Shown one piece after another: positions 1 to 6,334 of a DNA stretch of 6,375 nucleotides. The stretch is from an uncultured bacterium. Its GTDB lineage: Bacteria > Bacillota > Clostridia > Oscillospirales > Ruminococcaceae. The DNA lies in NCBI GenBank assembly GCA_905215595.1, contig CAJMQZ010000113.1, forward strand, positions 1-6,375, written 5' to 3'. A program made the position numbers and the translations under genes. Position 1 is the first letter of the stretch; every line of letters begins with the position of its first letter. The notes below the pieces were generated by a model, which saw only the letters and a program-made list of their open reading frames with translations, ran no database searches and was not told the DNA's origin.

Positions 1-440
1 GCTGCGGCCAGCGCTACGGTGTGCAGTACCACACCCCCACCGCAGGCAACAGCTGTGGCAGTGCATTCGTGACCGGTTACCTGGCTGCTGAGTATGTCAA
101 GAACGATCTGGACAACGGCATTGGCGGCGAGAACTCTGCCGAGGAGCGTACCACCAACGGCAAATACTATGCCGGTACCTACACCTCCTCCAAGAACTCC
201 AGCTACAGCACCGTCACCGTTACCATGACCTTCAGCGAGGATGCCATCACCGACTGCAAGATCACCTCTTCCGGCAACGAGGACCTGATGAAGGACGACC
301 TGCGCTCCAGCATGGCAGCTGCCGTTGTGGAGAGCCAGGGCGATACCAGCGTGGATGCCATCACCTCTTCCACTCTGAGCTTCTCTGTCAAGGCTGTGCA
401 GGAGGCTGTGGCCGACTGCATCGCACAGGCAAAGGCATAA
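1..440 (+). CDS. FAD-dependent oxidoreductase (fumarate-reductase/flavocytochrome c-like), C-terminal part with FMN-binding domain, 5' truncated
   Basis: The reading frame is open from the left edge (first full codon at 3) to TAA at 438-440, so only the C-terminal ~145 residues are present. The first ~30 residues (CGQRYGVQYHTPTAGNSCGS and the following GYLAAEYV) resemble the end of FAD_binding_2 domains of the fumarate reductase/succinate dehydrogenase flavoprotein family, where a Gly-rich segment closes the FAD site. After a short linker, about codons 141-435 look like an FMN_bind domain (PF04205): GKYYAGTYTSS, then beta-rich VTVTMTFSEDAITDCKI, then VDAITSSTLS near the end. In this family ApbE attaches FMN covalently to the last Thr of a Dxx[ST]GA[ST] motif. 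Here the equivalent is DAITSST, with the candidate Thr at codon 372-374. The likely role is transfer of electrons to a small unsaturated acceptor; the substrate cannot be told. No intrinsic terminator is evident after the stop. The GTG at 21 is internal, not a start. Confidence 0.8.
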   Translation, partial: CGQRYGVQYHTPTAGNSCGSAFVTGYLAAEYVKNDLDNGIGGENSAEERTTNGKYYAGTYTSSKNSSYSTVTVTMTFSEDAITDCKITSSGNEDLMKDDLRSSMAAAVVESQGDTSVDAITSSTLSFSVKAVQEAVADCIAQAKA

Positions 441-446
441 TTTCTC

Positions 447-475
447 TTGCCAAACGGGCTGCTGTCCGATAGAAT
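447..475 (+). promoter_or_regulatory. Sigma-A-type promoter for the HemW-like gene
   Basis: TTGCCA (447-452, 5/6 match to TTGACA) is followed by exactly 17 nt and TAGAAT (470-475, 5/6 match to TATAAT). The predicted transcription start is near 482, which gives a leader of about 114 nt before the ATG at 596. The promoter begins 7 nt after the stop of the preceding flavoprotein gene, so the downstream gene probably has its own transcript. The match is by eye only. Confidence 0.6.
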
Positions 476-486
476 AAAGCTGTCGG
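466..486 (+). repeat. Imperfect inverted repeat over the -10 element (possible operator)
   Basis: The arms CCGATAG (466-472) and CTGTCGG (480-486) are complementary at 6 of 7 positions, with one T:G pair, around the 7-nt centre AATAAAG. The repeat spans the -10 hexamer and the expected start site. A regulator bound here would block RNA polymerase. An outer GGGCT (456-460)/AGCCC (494-498) pair could extend it as a secondary structure. No T-run follows directly, so it is not a canonical terminator. No regulator gene is visible in the window. Confidence 0.35.
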
Positions 487-525
487 TACCGCAAGCCCAT
501 CCTAAACGGTTTTTTCTTTCTTCTC

Positions 526-571
526 GGTGCCGCGCCGGGGCAGGGCAAACCTCTGCTTCCGGTGCGGCATT
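526..571 (+). promoter_or_regulatory. Long stable hairpin in the 5' leader of the HemW-like gene
   Basis: Positions 526-540 pair with 557-571, and 541-545 pair with 551-555, with one bulged C at 556 and a 5-nt loop (CAAAC, 546-550). That gives about 20 base pairs, several of them G:U, with a GC-rich core GCCGC/GCGGC. A T-rich tract (510-525) lies just upstream, and the Shine-Dalgarno sequence starts 10 nt downstream at 581. No T-run follows the right arm, so it is not an intrinsic terminator on the + strand. It may stabilise the mRNA or control ribosome access. It matches no riboswitch class I recognise. Confidence 0.5.
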
Positions 572-580
572 GCTGTTGAC

Positions 581-585
581 GGAGG
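581..585 (+). promoter_or_regulatory. Ribosome binding site deciding the start at 596
   Basis: GGAGG ends 10 nt before ATG 596. The frame is open further upstream to a GTG at 527, but that codon has no Shine-Dalgarno and sits at the base of the 526-571 hairpin. The HemW-like alignment also begins only a few residues after the ATG. Confidence 0.75.
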
Positions 586-595
586 TCATATAATT

Positions 596-1495
596 ATGGA
601 AACTACCCCGCTTCACCCGGTGGTGATGAAGCTGAATTTCCCCTTCATCACCCGGAAGCCGTCCTTCAACGGACGCACCCTGATCGAGGGCCGCAACACC
701 GAAATGCTGCATGAATATGTGCTGGCCATGGCGCTGGAGCTTAGGGCCAACGCTGCTGACTTTGCCGACTGCGAGGTGCAGGCCATCCGTCTGGGCGGTG
801 GCTCGGCTTCCATTACCAACGGCAGCGATATCGACCACCTGCTGCGGCTCATCCGCAACTGTTACCATGTGGCCGAGAACGCGCCTGTCACCATGCGCAC
901 CTGCCCGGCGGACATCAACGGCGCGAACATGCCGTTCTACAACCGCTCCCACATCACCCGGTACGATCTGGAGCTGTACTCGCTGGAACCGCTGGATTTC
1001 TGCACGCTGGATACCCTCAACTATACCCAGCAGATGCCCTACATCACCCACGGCTTCCTGCGGGCGGACAGCCGCAACAGCATGGGCTTCATCCTGCTGT
1101 ACGGCAAAAAGAACGTCTCCCGCTACGGCTTCCGTCACTCGGTGCTGGAGGCCACACGCCGCCCGGTGTGCCATGTCATCCTGCAGCGCTGCGCGGGCAG
1201 GGATATGCTGGACGATGCCGCTGCCGAGGCCCAGCTGGCCGAGGCGGATGAACTGTTGACGGCTGTGGGCTTTGTGCAGTATCTGCCGCGGCGCTGGGCA
1301 AAGCCTGGCTGCGAGGATAAATTCTGGCAGGGCGCTGCTGCCGGCATGGATGTGCTGGCCTTTGGCCTTTGCGCCTGCACAAAGCTGGACGGCATGGAGA
1401 CCACCAACACCGGTGACCTGAGCGTTTATCTTGCCCACAGTGCGGATTATGAGCAGATCACTGTGTCCACCGTCCCGGCAGAAAAAACCGAATAA
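596..1495 (+). CDS. HemW/coproporphyrinogen III oxidase-like protein lacking the radical-SAM cysteines
   Basis: This 299-residue protein aligns in order with HemW/HemN-type radical SAM proteins along its whole length. Residues 13-27 (LNFPFITRKPSFNGR) match the family's IHIPFCxxKCxYCDF segment position for position, but the three [4Fe-4S] cysteines are replaced by Ile18, Pro22 and Asn25. Residues 64-74 (IRLGGGSASIT) correspond to the fLGGGTPS motif. Residues 163-173 (MGFILLYGKKN) correspond to the DLIYGLP region. In the C-terminal part KPGCEDKFW and FGLCAC (256-261) correspond to the YW...GaGAhS segment, followed by the usual N..dl..Yl. HemW proteins are normally about 370-400 residues, so this one is shortened, mostly in the middle. 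Lacking the cluster ligands, it should not do radical SAM chemistry. A role in binding heme, tetrapyrrole or a partner is only inference. It has its own promoter and terminator, suggesting a monocistronic gene. The frame is intact and codon use resembles its neighbours, so it does not look like a decaying pseudogene. Confidence 0.72.
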   Translation: METTPLHPVVMKLNFPFITRKPSFNGRTLIEGRNTEMLHEYVLAMALELRANAADFADCEVQAIRLGGGSASITNGSDIDHLLRLIRNCYHVAENAPVTMRTCPADINGANMPFYNRSHITRYDLELYSLEPLDFCTLDTLNYTQQMPYITHGFLRADSRNSMGFILLYGKKNVSRYGFRHSVLEATRRPVCHVILQRCAGRDMLDDAAAEAQLAEADELLTAVGFVQYLPRRWAKPGCEDKFWQGAAAGMDVLAFGLCACTKLDGMETTNTGDLSVYLAHSADYEQITVSTVPAEKTE

Positions 1496-1502
1496 CAGCT
1501 GC

Positions 1503-1548
1503 AAAGCACAGCTTTTCCCAGCCAATGGGAAGGGCTGTGCTTTTTGTT
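1503..1548 (+). terminator. Rho-independent terminator after the HemW-like gene
   Basis: AAAGCACAGC and TTTTCCCA (1503-1520) pair with TGGGAAGG and GCTGTGCTTT (1526-1543) around the loop GCCAA, making an 18-bp stem with two G:U pairs. The RNA ends in a T-rich tract (TTTTTGTT, 1541-1548). The hairpin starts 7 nt after the stop codon. The A-run on the left side is short (AAA), so it could also work weakly in the opposite direction, but no minus-strand gene needs it. Confidence 0.9.
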
Positions 1549-1607
1549 CCGATGGGTGGAAAGTTCTTCCGCTTTCTTGTGATTATGAAGATTTTTGCCG
1601 GATTTTG

Positions 1608-1636
1608 TTTACGCACCCGGAAAAAGGTGGTATGAT
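1608..1636 (+). promoter_or_regulatory. Extended -10 promoter for the solute-binding protein/GGDEF-EAL operon
   Basis: TTTACG (1608-1613, 4/6 match) is followed by 17 nt and TATGAT (1631-1636, 5/6 match). TGG directly before the -10 (1628-1630) provides an extended -10 TGn element. Transcription should start near 1643, about 64 nt before the ATG at 1707. The stretch 1549-1607 upstream holds no gene that I can support. Confidence 0.55.
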
Positions 1637-1694
1637 AAACTAGGTATAGTCGGGTGATATGGCAGCCGGAACGTCCTGCTGTGTGAGCGCCCTC

Positions 1695-1701
1695 AGGGGG
1701 G
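1695..1701 (+). promoter_or_regulatory. Ribosome binding site deciding the start at 1707
   Basis: AGGGGGG lies 5 nt before ATG 1707. The frame is open back to an ATG at 1659, but starting there would put 16 unrelated residues before a perfect lipoprotein signal peptide (MKKYLKAVVSG...), so 1707 is preferred. Confidence 0.75.
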
Positions 1702-1706
1702 ATTTG

Positions 1707-3149
1707 ATGAAAAAATATCTCAAAGCGGTCGTGTCCGGGCTGTGCGCCGCGGCACTGGCCCTTGGCTGCGTTGGCTGCGGCAGCAGCGCCCAGAATGCAA
1801 AGACCACGCAGGTGACCAACATTACGGTGTGGACTTATTATAACGGCGACCAGCTGGAAAGCTTTACCGATCTTGTGGACAAGTTCAACGAGACCGTGGG
1901 TGCCGAGAAGGGCATCGTGGTGTCCACCGAGAGTCAGGGCAGCGTGAACGATCTGGAACAGAGCGTGATGGATGCTGCCGAAGGCAAGGTGGGTGCGCCC
2001 GCCATGCCCAACGTGTTCTCGGCTTATGCCGATACGGTCTATGCGCTGGATCGGATGGGTATGGTGGTGAATCTTGCACCCTACCTGACCGATGACGAGA
2101 AGGCCCAGTTCATTGACGGCTACCTCTCTGAGGGCGACTTTGACGCCAACGGCAGCGTAAAGATCTTCCCGGTGGCAAAATCCACCGAGGTGATGCTCTT
2201 CAACGACACCGACTGGCAGCCCTTTGCCGAGGCCACCGGTGCCAGCTACGACGACCTTGCCACCGTGGAAGGTCTGGTAGACACCGCTGAAAAATACTAC
2301 AACTGGACCGATGCCCAGACCGCTGCCCCGGACGACGGCAAGGCCCTGTTCGGCCGCGATGCTATGGCAAACTACATGCTGGTGGGCGCACAGCAGCTGG
2401 GCGGCACCATCTTTGAGGTGAAGAACGGCAAAATGACCGTCAACTTTGAGCACGATGCGGCCCGCAAGCTGTGGGATAACTACTACGTGCCCTTCGTCAA
2501 GGGCTGGTTTGCCGCCAGCGGCCGCTTCCGCAGTGACGATATCAAGGCCGGCAACGTGCTGGGCTATGTTGGCTCCTGTTCCAGCGCTACCTTCTTCCCC
2601 GCGCGGGTGACGAACGATGCCAACGAGAGCCACGATATCAGCATGAAGGCGCTGCCCAGCCCGGAGTTTGCAGACGGCGAAAAGGTTGCCGTGCAGCAGG
2701 GTGCCGGCATGGTGGTGACTGCTGGCAAGGAGGAACAGATCGAAGCTTCGGTGGAGTTCCTCAAGTGGTTCGTCCAGCCGGAAAACAACATTGCCTTTGC
2801 GGTGGGCTCCGGCTATCTGCCTGTTACCAGGGAAGCCAACAGCATGGATACGATCACCTCCAGCGGCCTGACCCTGAACGACAGCATGGAGCAGATCCTG
2901 ACCGCTGCCGTAGATACCGTGAACGGCAACCGCCTGTACACGCCCCACGCCTTTGCAGGCGGCAGCAGCGCCCGCAAGGTGCTGGAATACGGCCTGAGTG
3001 ACCTTGCCGCTGCGGACCGCGAGACCGTGGAGCAGCGCATCGCCGAGGGTCAGAGCGCTGCGGACGCAGAAGCCGAGTTCCTGACCGACGATCACTTTGA
3101 GACATGGTATCAGGATATCTGCAGCCAGCTCAAACGGTACGAGGGCTGA
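1707..3149 (+). CDS. Lipoprotein extracellular solute-binding protein (ABC-type family 1), likely sensory
   Basis: This is a 480-residue lipoprotein. MKK and a hydrophobic stretch (residues 5-20) lead to two possible lipidation cysteines, Cys21 (ALGC) and Cys24 (CVGC, followed by the common GSS linker). The mature part begins with NITVWTYYNGDQLESFTDLV, the typical opening beta strand and helix of periplasmic-binding-protein family 1. It also has the typical IFPVAKSTEVMLFNDTDW hinge-region segment and the C-terminal pattern FLKWFVQPENN followed by GYLPVTREA. Family members bind sugars, polyols or similar small molecules on the outer face of the membrane; the ligand here cannot be read from sequence. 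No permease or ATPase gene is next to it. The next gene, 36 nt downstream in the same direction with no terminator between, is a membrane c-di-GMP enzyme. I therefore infer a ligand-sensing partner of that receptor. Use as an orphan transport component with permeases elsewhere remains possible. Confidence 0.88.
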   Translation: MKKYLKAVVSGLCAAALALGCVGCGSSAQNAKTTQVTNITVWTYYNGDQLESFTDLVDKFNETVGAEKGIVVSTESQGSVNDLEQSVMDAAEGKVGAPAMPNVFSAYADTVYALDRMGMVVNLAPYLTDDEKAQFIDGYLSEGDFDANGSVKIFPVAKSTEVMLFNDTDWQPFAEATGASYDDLATVEGLVDTAEKYYNWTDAQTAAPDDGKALFGRDAMANYMLVGAQQLGGTIFEVKNGKMTVNFEHDAARKLWDNYYVPFVKGWFAASGRFRSDDIKAGNVLGYVGSCSSATFFPARVTNDANESHDISMKALPSPEFADGEKVAVQQGAGMVVTAGKEEQIEASVEFLKWFVQPENNIAFAVGSGYLPVTREANSMDTITSSGLTLNDSMEQILTAAVDTVNGNRLYTPHAFAGGSSARKVLEYGLSDLAAADRETVEQRIAEGQSAADAEAEFLTDDHFETWYQDICSQLKRYEG

Positions 3150-3173
3150 GCCGACGGAACACGCTGAGGAAGA

Positions 3174-3181
3174 GAGGTGAT
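3174..3181 (+). promoter_or_regulatory. Shine-Dalgarno favouring the start at 3186
   Basis: GAGGTGAT is complementary over 8 nt to the usual 16S rRNA 3' end (AUCACCUCC). Its GAGG core ends 8 nt before ATG 3186. Start codons at 3177 (GTG) and 3180 (ATG) are in the same frame but lie inside this sequence. They would have to use the weaker AGGA at 3167-3170. The choice changes the protein by at most three residues. Confidence 0.55.
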
Positions 3182-3185
3182 GGTG

Positions 3186-6100
3186 ATGCTGTGCAGACAG
3201 AAGGATACGGATGCCGCCCGGCGCAAAAAAACGGGCAGGCCTATCTTCCGCACCATTTTTAGCGCCATGATGCTGGTGATGCAGGTAGAGGTGGTGCTGC
3301 TGGCAGTCAGCATTACCATTACCAATGTGGACGGCAGGCTGAACCAGAACGCCAAGGACATGCTCAACATGCAGGTGCGCAACCGCGTCAGCTACGTGCA
3401 GGACCTGATGCAGGATGCACAGAACCTGACCGATCTGTCGGAGCACATCAACAATACCGTTCTTGCCATGCAGGAAGAAGGCCAGCTCGATCTGGCCGAA
3501 CTGAACACGAGCCGTGAGAAGAGCGACGCACTGCTCACGGCCATTGCGCCGGAGTTGGTGAGCACCCTGCGAGCAAAACCGGTCAGTGGCATCTTTGTGG
3601 TACTGAACACCGTGAATCTGTACAACCTTGATGTGGGCTGCGGCCTGCCCGGCATCTACCTGCGGGATCTGGACCCGGATGCCCGCCCTTCGGGGGACAA
3701 CGCCGATCTGATGATCGAGCGCGGCAGCTCGGCGGTGGTCAAAAAGTTGAGCATCACCACCGATAAAAGCTGGCAGCCCACCTTGCGCTACTACGGCCTG
3801 AAGGGCAACGGCTTTTTCAAGACTCCCTTCCAGACCGCGTGGGAGGACGGCACAAGGCTGAACGCTGAGGATTACGGCCGCTGGACCACCAGTGTCTATA
3901 AGATAGGCGACGACAGCCGCACCGCCATTGCCTACTCCCAGCCGCTGATCCTGCCGGACGGCACGATCTACGGTGTGGTGGGTGTGGAGCTGCTTACCAG
4001 TTACCTGCAGACAAAGCTGCCTTACAGTGAACTGCAGGACGGCAATACCGGCACCTACTTCTTAGTCTCCACCACTGCTGATGAGAAAGATACCTCCTTT
4101 ATCGTCAGCAAGGCGGTCACTTCCAGCGAGGACGTGACCGCTTTGGAAGCACCGGCCGGCATGATGAACTGCGAACTCCGGGCGGACGAGTGCTGGCTGA
4201 CGCTACGGAATAAAGACTATTATGCCGTGGCCCTGCCCATTACCCTGTACAGCCGCAACGCGCCGTTTTCCAATGAGCGCTGGCTGCTGATCGGCACCGT
4301 GAACAGCAAGGTGCTGTTTGCCTTTGCAGACAATGTGCGCAGCGTGATCGCCATTGCCATTGCGTTTACGCTGGTGCTGGGCGCGCTGGGCAGTCTGGTC
4401 GTTGCCCGCAATCTGGCCCATCCGGTGGAGCTGCTGTATCACGAAGTGGTGGACGGGCAGGAGAAAAAGCAGTTCCCGCAGCTGTCCCATACCAACATCC
4501 GGGAGCTGGACCGTCTGGCCGATGCACTGACCAGCTTGAACAGCGAGCTGCTGAACAACTCCACAAAGTTTTTGCGCATCATGGACATGGCCAGTGTGGA
4601 GCTGGGCGGCTATGAGCTGCGGTTCGACACGGGCAGTGTGTATGTTACCGATAACTTTTTTGCGCTGCTGGGTGCCCCCCAGCCCAAGGATTGCTTCCTG
4701 AGTGTGCGCCGCTTTGAGGAAAAGCTGAGCCACATCCAACTTTCCCATCCCTGCACCACTACGGCAGAGGGGGACAAGATGCTCACCATCCGCAAGGAGG
4801 GCGAGACCCGCTACATCATGCTGCGCGTCACCAACGACCAGACCACGCAGGTGGGTCTGGCTGAGGACGTTACCGCCGCCACGCTGGAGCGCATGCGTAT
4901 TGAGCACGAACGCGATTACGATATCCTGACCGGCCTGTATAACCGTCAGGCCTTCCACCGCGTGAGCGAAGAGCTGTTCCGCGATCCGCACCAGCTGGGC
5001 GTTGCAGCTCTGCTGATGATGGATCTGGACAACCTCAAGCACATCAACGATACCTACGGCCACGACTGGGGCGACCAGTACATCCACCGCACGGGTCGCT
5101 GCCTTGCTGAGAACACGCCCAACGGCACTGTGGTGTCCCGCCTTTCCGGCGATGAGTTCGTGCTGCTGTTCTACGGCTATTCCAGTCAGGATCAGATCCG
5201 TGAGAAGATCCGCACCCTGAGCAGCGCTATGCAGAAGAGCGTTGCCATCCTGCCCAGCGGCAATGAGCTGCGTATCAGCATTTCCGGCGGTGTGGCATGG
5301 TACCCGGCCAGCGGCACCGATATGGACACCCTGAAAAAGTATGCCGACTTTGCCCTCTATCAGGTCAAGCGCACCAACAAGGGACATCTGGAAGAGTTCA
5401 GCATGGAGATCTACCAGCAGGAAGCACAGGCCGCACAGCTGAGACGCGACTTCCAGCAGCTGCTTACCGAGGAGCGGGTGTACTATGTATTCCAGCCCAT
5501 CTTCTCGGCCCGCACCGGCAAGGTGATGGCCTACGAAGCCCTGATGCGCTCCGATAGGGAAGCGCTGCGCTCGCCCGCTACCATCATGAAGCTGGCGCGG
5601 GAGCAGGGCGCACTGTGCGAGATCGAGCGGCTGACCTTCTTCAAGTCGCTGGAGACCTTCGACCACCTGCGCAGCGAGGGCCTTGTGCGCAGGGACACGA
5701 TGCTGTTCATCAACTCCATTGCAAGCGTCTGCCTGCCCAGAGAGGACAGCGAGTATATGGAAAGCCGCTGGCATGAGCTGTGCCGCCAGATGGTCATTGA
5801 GATCACCGAGGAAGAGGAGATCGACCACGAAGCACTGGAGGCCAAGCGCCATGCGCCGGGCTTCTCCGGCATGTTCGCGCTGGACGATTACGGCAGCGGC
5901 TTTGCCAACGAGAACAGCCTGCTGGAGCTTTCGCCCCGGTTCATCAAGGTGGATATCGCCATCATCCGCGGCATCGATACCGACCCGGACAAGCAGCAGA
6001 TCGTGCAGAACATCGTGGCCTATGCCCACCCGCGCAGCATGCAGATCATTGCCGAGGGCGTGGAGACCGCCGCCGAACTGCGCAAGGTCATAGAGCTGGG

Positions 6101-6215
6101 CGCGGATGCGCTGCAGGGCTACTTCCTTGCAAAGCCTGCCGCCGTACCGGCCCAAATGGCACCTGCCGCCCGCAAGATCATTGCCGAGTACAGCTCTGTA
6201 TCCGACAGCGGCTGA
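3186..6215 (+). CDS. Transmembrane sensor with Cache-like extracellular domain, PAS-like, GGDEF and EAL domains (c-di-GMP turnover)
   Basis: The protein has 1009 residues. TM1 spans about 24-45. An extracellular region of about 340 residues has dCache features, for example YSQPLILPDGTIYGVVGVEL at 250-269. TM2 spans 387-407, followed by a HAMP-like linker and a PAS-like domain (about 460-570). The GGDEF domain (about 575-735) opens with DILTGLYNR and has MMDLDNLKHIND, YGH..GD and SGDEF (654-658). The RxxD inhibitory site is absent: Pro and Thr take the Arg and Asp positions. The EAL domain (about 748-990) keeps every expected catalytic or metal residue: Glu784 of EAL, Asn843, Glu872 of EITE, Asp900/Asp901 of DDYGSG, Lys921, Glu957 and Gln977. 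The EITE-to-DDYG spacing is about two residues shorter than usual. c-di-GMP hydrolysis is therefore the safest prediction. Cyclase activity is possible, since SGDEF enzymes can be active; alternatively the GGDEF domain may sense GTP. The upstream binding protein probably supplies the signal. Confidence 0.93.
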   Translation: MLCRQKDTDAARRKKTGRPIFRTIFSAMMLVMQVEVVLLAVSITITNVDGRLNQNAKDMLNMQVRNRVSYVQDLMQDAQNLTDLSEHINNTVLAMQEEGQLDLAELNTSREKSDALLTAIAPELVSTLRAKPVSGIFVVLNTVNLYNLDVGCGLPGIYLRDLDPDARPSGDNADLMIERGSSAVVKKLSITTDKSWQPTLRYYGLKGNGFFKTPFQTAWEDGTRLNAEDYGRWTTSVYKIGDDSRTAIAYSQPLILPDGTIYGVVGVELLTSYLQTKLPYSELQDGNTGTYFLVSTTADEKDTSFIVSKAVTSSEDVTALEAPAGMMNCELRADECWLTLRNKDYYAVALPITLYSRNAPFSNERWLLIGTVNSKVLFAFADNVRSVIAIAIAFTLVLGALGSLVVARNLAHPVELLYHEVVDGQEKKQFPQLSHTNIRELDRLADALTSLNSELLNNSTKFLRIMDMASVELGGYELRFDTGSVYVTDNFFALLGAPQPKDCFLSVRRFEEKLSHIQLSHPCTTTAEGDKMLTIRKEGETRYIMLRVTNDQTTQVGLAEDVTAATLERMRIEHERDYDILTGLYNRQAFHRVSEELFRDPHQLGVAALLMMDLDNLKHINDTYGHDWGDQYIHRTGRCLAENTPNGTVVSRLSGDEFVLLFYGYSSQDQIREKIRTLSSAMQKSVAILPSGNELRISISGGVAWYPASGTDMDTLKKYADFALYQVKRTNKGHLEEFSMEIYQQEAQAAQLRRDFQQLLTEERVYYVFQPIFSARTGKVMAYEALMRSDREALRSPATIMKLAREQGALCEIERLTFFKSLETFDHLRSEGLVRRDTMLFINSIASVCLPREDSEYMESRWHELCRQMVIEITEEEEIDHEALEAKRHAPGFSGMFALDDYGSGFANENSLLELSPRFIKVDIAIIRGIDTDPDKQQIVQNIVAYAHPRSMQIIAEGVETAAELRKVIELGADALQGYFLAKPAAVPAQMAPAARKIIAEYSSVSDSG

Positions 6216-6226
6216 ATACGAACATA

Positions 6227-6254
6227 AAAAGTCCCGCAGAAATGCGGGGCTTTT
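6227..6254 (+). terminator. Rho-independent terminator of the binding protein/GGDEF-EAL operon
   Basis: AAAAGTCCCGCA (6227-6238) pairs with TGCGGGGCTTTT (6243-6254) over 12 bp, with one T:G pair, around a GAAA tetraloop. It starts 11 nt after the stop codon. The A-run on the left and T-run on the right make it potentially bidirectional. Confidence 0.9.
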
Positions 6255-6288
6255 GCATCTGCCACTGGCGTATTGCAGTTTGCTGCGG

Positions 6289-6294
6289 TATACT
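6289..6294 (+). promoter_or_regulatory. Possible -10 element for the CobW-like gene
   Basis: TATACT (5/6 match to TATAAT) lies 40 nt before the ATG at 6335. No good -35 is seen: the best is CTGGCG at 6265-6270 with an 18-nt spacer, a 3/6 match. The gene follows a strong terminator, so some promoter is expected in 6255-6334. I see no Zur-like palindrome there. Confidence 0.3.
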
Positions 6295-6334
6295 GGAATC
6301 GGGCAAACAACAGCACAGGGGGTGCTTTTTTATT

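Noticed and set aside
507..515. T-run after CGG as a terminator for the flavoprotein gene
   Set aside because: Only a 4-bp ACCG/CGGT pairing with a large loop precedes it, and the better hairpin at 466-486 is 23 nt away. This is too weak to call a terminator, so the upstream transcript may read through.
526..571. Riboswitch or T-box in the leader
   Set aside because: It is a single long hairpin without conserved aptamer elements, a T-box sequence or a terminator/antiterminator pair, so it was kept only as an unclassified leader structure.
527..595. N-terminal extension of the HemW-like protein from GTG 527
   Set aside because: It has no Shine-Dalgarno, the start codon lies in a stable hairpin, and the extra 23 residues fall outside the family similarity.
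203..1525. 440-codon open frame on the minus strand
   Set aside because: It overlaps two + strand genes, their intergenic promoter and part of a terminator. It is a composition artefact.
1431..1643. Short + strand open frame of 70 codons
   Set aside because: It starts inside the HemW-like gene in another frame and reads through the terminator at 1503-1548. It has no ribosome binding site or family resemblance.
1458..3446. 662-codon open frame on the minus strand opposite the solute-binding protein
   Set aside because: It is antisense to a clear lipoprotein family member, runs through a terminator and a promoter, and has a low-complexity His/Gly/Val-rich translation typical of the complement of biased GC-rich codons. 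No family is recognised.
4203..6155. 650-codon open frame on the minus strand opposite the GGDEF-EAL gene
   Set aside because: The + strand here encodes unmistakable GGDEF and EAL motifs. The antisense translation has no recognisable domain and comes from stop-codon avoidance caused by codon bias.
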